This document shows, one piece after another, positions 1-6,048 of a stretch of 25,665 bases of DNA. Source of the DNA: Bacteroidales bacterium UBA1077 (GTDB lineage: Bacteria > Bacteroidota > Bacteroidia > Bacteroidales > UBA932); assembly GCA_002314195.1 (NCBI GenBank), contig DCCQ01000086.1, positions 1,615-27,279 on the forward strand, given 5' to 3'. The position numbers were made by a program, and so were the translations under genes. The notes below the pieces were generated by a model. The model was not told the DNA's origin, searched no databases, and was given only the letters and a program-made list of their open reading frames with translations. Within the stretch, counting starts at the first letter, position 1. Every line of letters begins with the position of its first letter.

Positions 1-44
1 TTCACCTCAAAGAACATTTCAAACAAATCAAAACAACTTCTAAT

Positions 45-611
45 TTACTTGATGTGCGCGATTGAGTAGACTGGCGCGATCTTCTCAAGCCGGTCGCGCC
101 CGTACAGCCCGTCAAGCTCCGCGAGGAATATGAATTCGGTGACCTTGACGCCATATTCCTTGCCGTCAACAGGTATCTTCAGCGCATCCAGTGCTTTGGC
201 TATGCCTTCCGCAGTGCCTCCTGTGGCGAGAACGTCATCGATGATGGCGACCTTGAATATTCCGTCCTCCGCCTTACCCGCAGCTATGTCTGATTTGCGG
301 AAGTAAAGGTTGTCGGGGCCATATTCCTTCATTATCTCTATGCTCTGCAGGTCGTCGCCTGAGTGGGGCAGCTTGCCCTTCTTGCGGAAAGGAACAACAT
401 TCGTCACACCGCTGTCGGAGGTCAGCAGGGGCGCGCAGAACAGGAACGCGCGGGCCTCAGGGGCGGCAACGGTCGGGGCAGTCACGTGTTTTCCGATCTC
501 TCCGATCAGTTTGGTGAAGACCTCCTTGTCCTGCATAAACGGCATTATGTCAACGAAATTGATCCCCTCTTTAGGGAAATCCTGATAGAATTTCAGCGTC
601 TCTTCAAACAT
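45..611 (-). CDS. apt: Adenine phosphoribosyltransferase
   Basis: The 188-residue protein would join adenine and PRPP to make AMP in the cytoplasm (purine salvage). The N-terminus has the Apt pattern DFPKEGINFVDI (residues 11-22). EARAFLF (52-58) corresponds to the usual ESRGF segment, with Ala replacing the usual Gly. RKKGKLP (76-82) is the flexible loop, and VAIIDDVLATGGTAEGI (121-137) is the PRPP-binding motif with its Asp-Asp pair and ATGGT loop. Length is close to the usual 170-185. The ATG at 611 lies about 30 bases downstream of a TACCTTTG -7 box. It is divergent from a nucleobase or nucleoside channel and a purine permease, which supports a purine role. Another purine phosphoribosyltransferase specificity (hypoxanthine/guanine) is less likely given the Apt-type N-terminus. 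Confidence 0.88.
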   Translation of the reverse strand: MFEETLKFYQDFPKEGINFVDIMPFMQDKEVFTKLIGEIGKHVTAPTVAAPEARAFLFCAPLLTSDSGVTNVVPFRKKGKLPHSGDDLQSIEIMKEYGPDNLYFRKSDIAAGKAEDGIFKVAIIDDVLATGGTAEGIAKALDALKIPVDGKEYGVKVTEFIFLAELDGLYGRDRLEKIAPVYSIAHIK

Positions 612-642
612 GGCTGTTGATAACTTTGTGAATATTGTAGGG

Positions 643-650
643 CAAAGGTA
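643..650 (-). promoter_or_regulatory. apt promoter, -7 box TACCTTTG
   Basis: On the minus strand this reads TACCTTTG, a full match to the Bacteroidota -7 consensus TAnnTTTG. It would place the transcript start near 636 and leave a leader of about 25 bases before the apt ATG. No clear TTTG -33 box is seen about 20 bases further upstream, so the assignment rests on the -7 box and its position. Confidence 0.5.
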
Positions 651-673
651 TAGACTTTCTCTGACATTTGTAT

Positions 674-681
674 TAATTTTG
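674..681 (+). promoter_or_regulatory. Promoter of the purine channel/permease pair, -7 box TAATTTTG
   Basis: TAATTTTG matches TAnnTTTG and would start transcription near 688, about 38 bases before the ATG at 726. No good TTTG -33 element is visible. A second match, TAACTTTG at 621-628, is an alternative. The -33 region of either divergent promoter would overlap the -7 region of the other, so the two may compete or be co-regulated. Confidence 0.4.
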
Positions 682-718
682 TCCTTTAAAATTCATAAAG
701 GAACAAGTCAAATTCCTT
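682..718. promoter_or_regulatory. Two overlapping dyads in the purine transporter leader
   Basis: TCCTTTA (682-688) and TAAAGGA (696-702) form a perfect 7-bp inverted repeat with a 7-base spacer. The right arm is shared with a second dyad, AAGGAA (698-703) and TTCCTT (713-718). The shared arm could therefore pair with only one partner at a time. The position is just after the -7 box and before the start codon, so it could be an operator for a dimeric repressor or a small leader switch. The pairs are read directly; function is inferred. Confidence 0.35.
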
Positions 719-725
719 AATATTT

Positions 726-1526
726 ATGTCAAACAAATCAATCATCGCCGCCACAGTCGCAGCGCTCGCCTTTTCTCTAGGAGCAAAGGCTCAGACCAAC
801 TTTCAGACTTTCTACGATTTCGGTAAGGATCGCGGTCACGTCACAACAACTCTAGAGGGTTTCTACGGAGACAAATGGGGTAACACTTTCTTCTTCGTGG
901 ATTATGACTACAACTCGAAGAACGACAATGACAAGGTTTATGCTCCAAGCGGGACTTACTTCGAGATCGCGCGCTGTCTCAACTTCTGGCAGAACACAAA
1001 ACTTGCTCCTTTAAGCCTCCACGTTGAATATAATGGGGGCGCGTACACCACCTACACCATCAACAACGCTTTCCTTTTCGGTGTTGACTGGTTCCTTCAC
1101 AGCAAGGATTTCAAGAACACACTGAATCTCAAAGCTCTTTATAAGACAATCAATTATAATGGAGCCAAGCACGCAGACGGCAGCAAATTCAAGAGTGAGG
1201 TTCCTATCCAGCTCACAGCTGTGTGGGGAATGCAGGATCTGTTCGGTGTCACCGGTCTCCGCTTCTCCGGTTTCGCTGACTTTTGGTGGGAGGATCACAC
1301 AGTCTGCCCTTACGTGAACGACAAGAAGGCCGGATATCGTGACTGGACAAAGGCTGAGGACGCCAAGTTCGTGTTCCTCTCAGAGCCGCAGCTCTGGTAC
1401 AACATCGGCCAGCATTTCGGGGTTGACAATCTCAACATCGGCACCGAGATTGAGCTTTCTTATGACTTCGGAACCGGAAAGGGCTTCTTCGTACGTCCTT
1501 GCCTCGGCACAAAGTGGGTATTCTAG
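726..1526 (+). CDS. Tsx-like outer-membrane nucleoside/nucleobase channel (DUF5020-type)
   Basis: A 266-residue protein with a signal peptide (hydrophobic residues 8-20, likely cleavage after AKA at about 22). The mature part alternates hydrophobic and polar residues rich in aromatics, as in a small beta-barrel, and ends in Phe (KWVF), typical of outer-membrane proteins. The opening FYDFGKDRGHVTTTLEGF and following FFFVDYDYN resemble the DUF5020/Tsx-like channel family of Bacteroidota. It would let nucleosides or bases cross the outer membrane without energy. The purine permease begins 28 bases downstream, so both are probably co-transcribed and work in series. The barrel class is well supported; the exact substrate is inferred from context. 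Confidence 0.72.
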   Translation: MSNKSIIAATVAALAFSLGAKAQTNFQTFYDFGKDRGHVTTTLEGFYGDKWGNTFFFVDYDYNSKNDNDKVYAPSGTYFEIARCLNFWQNTKLAPLSLHVEYNGGAYTTYTINNAFLFGVDWFLHSKDFKNTLNLKALYKTINYNGAKHADGSKFKSEVPIQLTAVWGMQDLFGVTGLRFSGFADFWWEDHTVCPYVNDKKAGYRDWTKAEDAKFVFLSEPQLWYNIGQHFGVDNLNIGTEIELSYDFGTGKGFFVRPCLGTKWVF

Positions 1527-1554
1527 TATTAAACGACCTTGACAATACAAGACA

Positions 1555-2895
1555 ATGGCAGAGACAAAAACACAAGCCGCCGAGCCTAAGAAGACAGGCT
1601 GGCTGACCAAACTTTTCGGATTCGATCCGTCCACGATGAAGGTTTCCACCGAGATCGTCGCCGGCATCACCACCTTCCTCGCTATGTCCTACATCCTCGC
1701 CGTCAACCCTTCAATCCTGGCTGACTGCGGAATGGACAAGAACGCCCTTTTCACCACCACGGCAGTGGCTTCCATCCTCGCCACCCTCGTGATGGCATTC
1801 TACGCCAAGCTTCCGTTCGCCCTCGCCCCGGGCATGGGTCTGAACGCCTTCTTCTGCTACACGGTCTGCCTCGGCATGGGCTACACATGGCAGTTCGCGC
1901 TGACCGCCGTGCTTATCGAAGGTATAATATTCATAATACTCACGCTGACGAGTGTCCGCGAGGCGATCGTGAACGCCCTGCCTCTGTCGCTGAGAAAGGC
2001 GATCGGAGCCGGTATCGGCCTGTTCATCGCCCTGATCGGCCTTAAGAGCGGTGGAATCGTCGTAGATGATCCAGCTACCCTCGTGAACCTCGGCGACATC
2101 ACCAGCGGAGCGGGCCTTCTCTCAATCATCGGTCTCGTTGTCACTGGTATTCTTGTGATTCTTAACGTTCCGGGAGCACTTCTCATCGGCATCATCGCGA
2201 CCGCAATCATCGGCATCCCTATGGGAATCACCCAGTTCCAGGGATTCGTCGACACTCCGCCGTCCATGAAGCCTATCTTCTGCCAGTTCGATACCGACAT
2301 GTCACAGATCTTCAGCCTTGACATGCTCGTTGTCGTGTTCACATTCCTGTTCGTGGACATGTTCGACACGATCGGAACCCTCGTGGGTGTCACGACAAAG
2401 GCCAACATGACAGACAAGGACGGAAAGCCTGTCCGCATGAACCAGGCATTCATGGCTGACGCCATCGGCACCGTCACCGGCGCATGCCTCGGAACCAGCA
2501 CCGTCACCACCTATGTGGAAAGCGCCTCCGGCGTGGCTCAGGGCGGCCGTTCAGGTCTAACCGCGTTCTCCGTGGCAGCCTGCTTCGTTCTGGCGTTGTT
2601 CTTCGCTCCGATTTTCACCGCCATCCCAGGCTCAGCCGTCTGCCCGGTACTCGTGTTCGTTGGTCTCTTCATGCTCAGCCCTATCAAGGACATTCCGCTT
2701 GATGACTTCTCCGAGTCCATCCCGGCTTTCCTCACGCTGATTCTCATGCCGATGACCTATTCCATCTCCAACGGTATTCTCCTTGGCCTTGTGTCTTACG
2801 TCATCCTTAACATCTGCACTGGAAAGGCGAAGAAGATCGGCTGGTTCATGTATGTGCTGTCAATTTTAGTAATTCTAAAATATATCTTCTTGTAA
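1555..2895 (+). CDS. AzgA-type (NCS2) purine permease
   Basis: A 446-residue inner-membrane protein with a short charged N-terminus, then STEIVAGITTFLAMSYILAVNP (residues about 31-52), the characteristic start of AzgA-family adenine/guanine/hypoxanthine permeases. PFALAPGMGLNAFFCYTV (about 87-104) is the family's substrate-site segment. FVDMFDTIGTLVGV (about 266-279) and GACLGTSTVTTYVESASGV (about 310-328) are further hallmarks. Many hydrophobic segments fit the 12-14 helix fold, and the length matches the family (430-490). It likely imports purine bases by proton symport. It follows the Tsx-like channel directly and lies across from apt, forming an outer channel, inner permease and phosphoribosylation chain. 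Which purine is preferred cannot be read from sequence. Confidence 0.9.
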   Translation: MAETKTQAAEPKKTGWLTKLFGFDPSTMKVSTEIVAGITTFLAMSYILAVNPSILADCGMDKNALFTTTAVASILATLVMAFYAKLPFALAPGMGLNAFFCYTVCLGMGYTWQFALTAVLIEGIIFIILTLTSVREAIVNALPLSLRKAIGAGIGLFIALIGLKSGGIVVDDPATLVNLGDITSGAGLLSIIGLVVTGILVILNVPGALLIGIIATAIIGIPMGITQFQGFVDTPPSMKPIFCQFDTDMSQIFSLDMLVVVFTFLFVDMFDTIGTLVGVTTKANMTDKDGKPVRMNQAFMADAIGTVTGACLGTSTVTTYVESASGVAQGGRSGLTAFSVAACFVLALFFAPIFTAIPGSAVCPVLVFVGLFMLSPIKDIPLDDFSESIPAFLTLILMPMTYSISNGILLGLVSYVILNICTGKAKKIGWFMYVLSILVILKYIFL

Positions 2896-2941
2896 TTAAT
2901 TGCTGCGCAATGAATTAACAATAAAGTTGCGTAATTGTTAA
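2894..2941. promoter_or_regulatory. Two adjacent dyads between azgA-type gene and nrdD
   Basis: A hairpin-capable repeat sits at the permease stop codon: AATT-A-ATTGC (2894-2903) faces GCAAT-G-AATT (2907-2916) with a 3-base loop and one mismatch, but no T-run follows, so it is a poor terminator. Beside it TTAACAAT (2915-2922) and ATTGTTAA (2934-2941) form a perfect 8-bp dyad with an 11-base spacer. This second dyad lies about 45 bases upstream of the nrdD -7 box, where an activator of the CRP/FNR fold could bind. The regulator is unknown. Confidence 0.4.
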
Positions 2942-2958
2942 TAACTTTAGCGATATTT

Positions 2959-2992
2959 TTTGCCCATAAAGCGGAATATTCTGCTATCTTTG
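2959..2992 (+). promoter_or_regulatory. nrdDG promoter, TTTG and TATCTTTG boxes
   Basis: TTTG at 2959-2962 and TATCTTTG at 2985-2992 match the Bacteroidota -33 and -7 elements. The 22-base spacing is slightly longer than usual. Transcription should begin near 2999, within the left arm of the inverted repeat at 2995-3035. Confidence 0.6.
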
Positions 2993-2994
2993 TG

Positions 2995-3035
2995 AAAGTC
3001 GGTTCGACTCCCGTGAAAAGGGTCGAACCGACTTT
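2995..3035. promoter_or_regulatory. Perfect 14-bp inverted repeat at the nrdD transcript start
   Basis: AAAGTCGGTTCGAC (2995-3008) is exactly complementary to GTCGAACCGACTTT (3022-3035), with 13 bases between them that can add two more G-C pairs. There is no T-run after either arm, so this is not a standard terminator. It overlaps the predicted transcript start of nrdD. It is either a 5' RNA hairpin that protects or controls the mRNA, or a DNA operator placed to block the promoter. The repeat is certain; the role is inferred. Confidence 0.6.
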
Positions 3036-3086
3036 ATGACCGACAAAACTACTTCTCAATACTTATAGAAATAAAAATAACTGAAT

Positions 3087-5315
3087 ATGGACGTGACTGT
3101 ACGCAAGACCAACGGCTCCTATGAGGAGTACGACAAGGTCAAACTGATGAACGGCATACGCGAGGCCTACAAGACCGCCGGTGAGGAATGCCCCGAGGCT
3201 GTGGTGGTCTCCATCGCGGAGAATCTCTACATTTACGACAAAATCACAAGCCGTGAGATCAGGCGTCAGGTCGAGGAGAGTCTGATGTCCATCAACAAGA
3301 AGGTTGCGGTGGCCTACATCGAGAAGTTCGACGCCGGCCTTGATCTGAGGAAGAAACGTGACTTCATCCGTGACTACATCGCCGCATCCAACGCCGCCAC
3401 CGGCTCCAAGTTCGACGCCAACGCCAATGTCACCCGAAAGAACATCGTGACCCTCGGCCAGGAACTCTACAAGGAGAACAACATCAAGCAGAACCGCTAC
3501 ATCATGAAGGACAAGATCAAAGCCCTTTACGGACGTTCGCTCGCCAGCCAGTACATCAAGGATCTGGAGAGCCACGTCCTCTACAAACATGACGAGAGCG
3601 GCACTCCGGGCTACCCTTACTGCGTGGCCATCACGATGTATCCGTTCCTTGTGGACGGCCTGATCAAGCTCGGGGGTGTTTCCGTGGCTCCGACAGACCT
3701 CAAGTCGTTCTGCGGCGAGTTTATCAACCTGGTGTATTCAATCTCATCCCAGTTCATGGGGGCGGTGGCTACTCCGGAGTTCCTGATGTACCTTGACTAT
3801 TTCATCCGCAAGGACTATGGTGATGACTATCTTGATCACCTTGAGGATGTTGTGGAGATGAACACCAAGAAGAGGACCCTTGTCAAGGTCATCGACAACT
3901 ACTTCCAGCAGGTGGTGCATTCTATGAATATGCCTGCGGGCAACCGTGGCTACCAGACCGTGTTCTGGAACATCAGCTACTTCGATGAGAGTTATTTCCG
4001 CGGCGTGTTCGGTGATTTCCGCTTCCCGGACGGCAGCGAGCCTAAGTGGGAGACTCTTTCCTGGCTTCAGAAGCATTTCATGAACTGGTTCAATGAGGAG
4101 AGAAGCCGCTACATCCTGACTTTCCCTGTAGAGACGATGGCACTGCTGACAGATGGCAAAGACGATTTCATCGACAAGGAATATGCCGACTTCACCGCCG
4201 AGATGTGGTCCAAGGGGCACAGCTTTTTCTGCTACCTGTCCGACAGTCCGGACAGCCTCGCGAGTTGCTGCCGCCTTCGCAACTCGATCACAGAACTGGA
4301 CAAGGTCGATGAGTCGCACAACCACACGACGCATCAATATTCAATGGGAACAGCCTCTGTGTCAACAGGCTCCAAGTCTGTCATGACCATCAACCTGAAC
4401 AGACTCATCCAACTTGCCACCAGACGCTATTTCCTTGAGAAGAAAGGCGTTGTCGTGGACGGCTCCAAGGCTCTGTCAAGGGCCGACTATGACAAGAACC
4501 AACTTTATGAATATATCCGCGAGGCCGTGACCGAGGAGACCGAGAGAGTGCACAAGTACCAGAAGGCCTTCAACGAGATCATCAAGGATTTCCTTGCCGC
4601 ACACATGCTGGACGTCTATCAGGCCGGATTCATTGACATGAAGAGGCAGTACCTCACGATCGGCGTGAACGGTCTTACCGACGCCGCCGAGTTCCTTGGC
4701 CTTACGATCAGCCCGAATCCTGAGTACAACGAGTTTGTGGATGTGATCCTTGAGACCATCAACAGGTCAAACAAGAAGGACAAGACTTCCGACACGATGT
4801 TCAACACCGAGTTCGTTCCGGGCGAGAACCTTTCCGGAAAGAACTACAAGTGGGATCAGAAGGACGGATTCTACGTCTCTCCGAAGCACAATATGTACAG
4901 TTCGTACTTCTACAACCCGGAGGACGACTCCCTCTCGATGATCGACAAGTTCAAGCTGCACGGCAATGAGTATGTGAAGCATCTCGATGGGGGCTCCGCC
5001 CTGCACATGAATGTGGCCGAGCATCTGTCCAAGGACCAGTACCGCCAGCTGCTCAAGACCGCCGCGCACTACGGCACTAACTATTTCACATTCAACTGCC
5101 GCAACACCGTCTGCAACGACTGCGGGTACATCAGCAAGGACACTCTTGAGGTCTGTCCTAAGTGCGGAAGCCACAATCTGGACTATCTGACGCGTGTGAT
5201 CGGTTATCTGAAGCGTGTGTCATCGTTCAGCGAGATGCGTCAGGTCGAGGCCGCGCACAGGTTCTACAATCACGATGGCGTGTCGCAGGCCAAAGAGGAG
5301 GCTCCTAAAGCATGA
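3087..5315 (+). CDS. nrdD: Anaerobic (class III) ribonucleoside-triphosphate reductase
   Basis: This 742-residue glycyl-radical enzyme reduces ribonucleoside triphosphates to deoxy forms without oxygen. Residues 1 to about 90 form an ATP-cone (starting VRKTNGSYEEYDKVKL), the allosteric domain that senses ATP/dATP. The catalytic barrel carries Cys394-Cys395 in SLASCCRLRN, the region of the active-site thiyl cysteine. Near the C-terminus Cys676, Cys679, Cys690 and Cys693 form the CxxC...CxxC zinc site. RVIGYL follows, with Gly706 the expected radical glycine. All key parts are present and the length is normal. Its last 4 bases overlap the start of nrdG, the activase, so they are translationally coupled. 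A promoter and a large inverted repeat lie just upstream. Confidence 0.96.
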   Translation: MDVTVRKTNGSYEEYDKVKLMNGIREAYKTAGEECPEAVVVSIAENLYIYDKITSREIRRQVEESLMSINKKVAVAYIEKFDAGLDLRKKRDFIRDYIAASNAATGSKFDANANVTRKNIVTLGQELYKENNIKQNRYIMKDKIKALYGRSLASQYIKDLESHVLYKHDESGTPGYPYCVAITMYPFLVDGLIKLGGVSVAPTDLKSFCGEFINLVYSISSQFMGAVATPEFLMYLDYFIRKDYGDDYLDHLEDVVEMNTKKRTLVKVIDNYFQQVVHSMNMPAGNRGYQTVFWNISYFDESYFRGVFGDFRFPDGSEPKWETLSWLQKHFMNWFNEERSRYILTFPVETMALLTDGKDDFIDKEYADFTAEMWSKGHSFFCYLSDSPDSLASCCRLRNSITELDKVDESHNHTTHQYSMGTASVSTGSKSVMTINLNRLIQLATRRYFLEKKGVVVDGSKALSRADYDKNQLYEYIREAVTEETERVHKYQKAFNEIIKDFLAAHMLDVYQAGFIDMKRQYLTIGVNGLTDAAEFLGLTISPNPEYNEFVDVILETINRSNKKDKTSDTMFNTEFVPGENLSGKNYKWDQKDGFYVSPKHNMYSSYFYNPEDDSLSMIDKFKLHGNEYVKHLDGGSALHMNVAEHLSKDQYRQLLKTAAHYGTNYFTFNCRNTVCNDCGYISKDTLEVCPKCGSHNLDYLTRVIGYLKRVSSFSEMRQVEAAHRFYNHDGVSQAKEEAPKA

Positions 5316-5803
5316 TCAAATATGTTCCTGAGATGACCTCGGTGGTCATCGAGGAGATTCCCGACAGAGTTACCTTGGCGGTTGACATCAGTAACTGCCA
5401 AGGTAATTGCGTAGGGTGTCATTCTCCTTTTCTTAAGACCGATGTCGGTGTGGAACTGACTGAGGAAGTGATTGACTCTTTGGTGGCTGACAATTTCGGG
5501 GTGGACTGCTTCCTGTTCCTTGGCGAGGGGAAGGACCCGGAGTCCTTGTTGAGGCTGGCCGCCCATGTCCGTTCGACGGGCCTCGCCGTTGCATTGTACT
5601 CCGGACGTGTTTCTGTTGAGGATGAGATATTCACTGCCTTTGACTATGTGAAGGTTGGCCCTTACATAGAGTCTTTTGGACCTTTGAACTCCAAATACAC
5701 CAACCAGCGTCTCTACAAGGTTATTCATAATGCGGAGCCATATTCGCTCATTGACATCACGGCCCGTTTTTGGCACAGAGGCATCGATCCGAACATCAAG
5801 TAA
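5312..5803 (+). CDS. nrdG: Anaerobic ribonucleotide reductase activating protein (radical SAM)
   Basis: A 163-residue radical-SAM activase that would cut S-adenosylmethionine to place the glycyl radical on NrdD. Cys29, Cys33 and Cys36 in NCQGNCVGCHSP form the CxxxCxxC site for the 4Fe-4S cluster. FLGEGKDPESL (about residues 70-80) sits where NrdG proteins have the GGE-type SAM-binding strand. The length is typical of the small NrdG family. The ATG overlaps the nrdD stop by 4 bases (ATGA), and the order nrdD-nrdG is the usual one. It has no promoter of its own that I can see. Confidence 0.93.
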   Translation: MIKYVPEMTSVVIEEIPDRVTLAVDISNCQGNCVGCHSPFLKTDVGVELTEEVIDSLVADNFGVDCFLFLGEGKDPESLLRLAAHVRSTGLAVALYSGRVSVEDEIFTAFDYVKVGPYIESFGPLNSKYTNQRLYKVIHNAEPYSLIDITARFWHRGIDPNIK

Positions 5804-5830
5804 AAATGCCGCTGCATCAGAATCTATTGC

Positions 5831-5855
5831 GGTCGCTGAGCTTGTCGAAGCGGCT
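5831..5855. repeat. Small palindromic intergenic element after nrdG
   Basis: GGTCGCT (5831-5837) pairs with AGCGGCT (5849-5855), with two G-T wobbles, around an 11-base loop containing GAGCTTGTCGA. I know this loop-and-stem form as a dispersed intergenic palindrome seen in many bacterial genomes. It starts 28 bases after the nrdG stop and may act as an mRNA 3' hairpin. No second copy was found in this window, so the repeat status rests on recall. Confidence 0.35.
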
Positions 5856-5905
5856 GTCCAGTGAAAAAATATTCTGAAAATTTTGTAAATATTCGCTTGA
5901 AATAC

Positions 5906-5930
5906 AAAAAAAAAGAGGCTGTAGGCCTCT
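5906..5930 (-). terminator. Intrinsic terminator facing the minus strand
   Basis: Read on the minus strand, AGAGGC (5930-5925) pairs with GCCTCT (5919-5914) around a 5-base loop and runs into nine Ts (5914-5906). That is a textbook intrinsic terminator. On the plus strand the hairpin is preceded by the A-run and has no T-run after it. No minus-strand gene is visible to its right. Confidence 0.55.
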
Positions 5931-5988
5931 CTGGTGAGAATATTGGAAAAATCATGTGTCAAAATTCTGAAAAAAAATAAAGAAAAGT

Positions 5989-6020
5989 CTTGCATTTGTC
6001 ATTCGGAAAAACTAACTTTG
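5989..6020 (+). promoter_or_regulatory. Promoter of the ten-gene SusCD/subtilisin operon
   Basis: TAACTTTG (6013-6020) is a full match to the TAnnTTTG -7 box. CTTG (5989-5992) lies 20 bases upstream and matches three of four bases of the TTTG -33 box. The start would be near 6027, about 22 bases before the first ATG at 6049. No other gap in the operon is long enough to suggest a second main promoter. Confidence 0.55.
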
Positions 6021-6048
6021 AATTTTTGGAAATATTAGTGGTTAGTGT

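Noticed and set aside
1881..2510. A 209-codon minus-strand frame within the purine permease
   Set aside because: It is opposite conserved AzgA motifs, is Met/Thr/Pro-rich and has no domain signature.
2894..2916. Hairpin at the purine permease stop as an intrinsic terminator
   Set aside because: The stem is short with a mismatch and no T-run follows; kept only as a dyad.
2998..3012. GGTTCGACTCC looks like the T-arm of a tRNA
   Set aside because: The required flanking stem (GTCGG with CCCGT) does not pair, and there is no acceptor or anticodon arm; it is explained by the inverted repeat.
5270..5995. A 241-codon minus-strand frame opposite nrdG and the following gap
   Set aside because: It reads through the terminator hairpin and is antisense to the conserved radical-SAM gene; no family resemblance.
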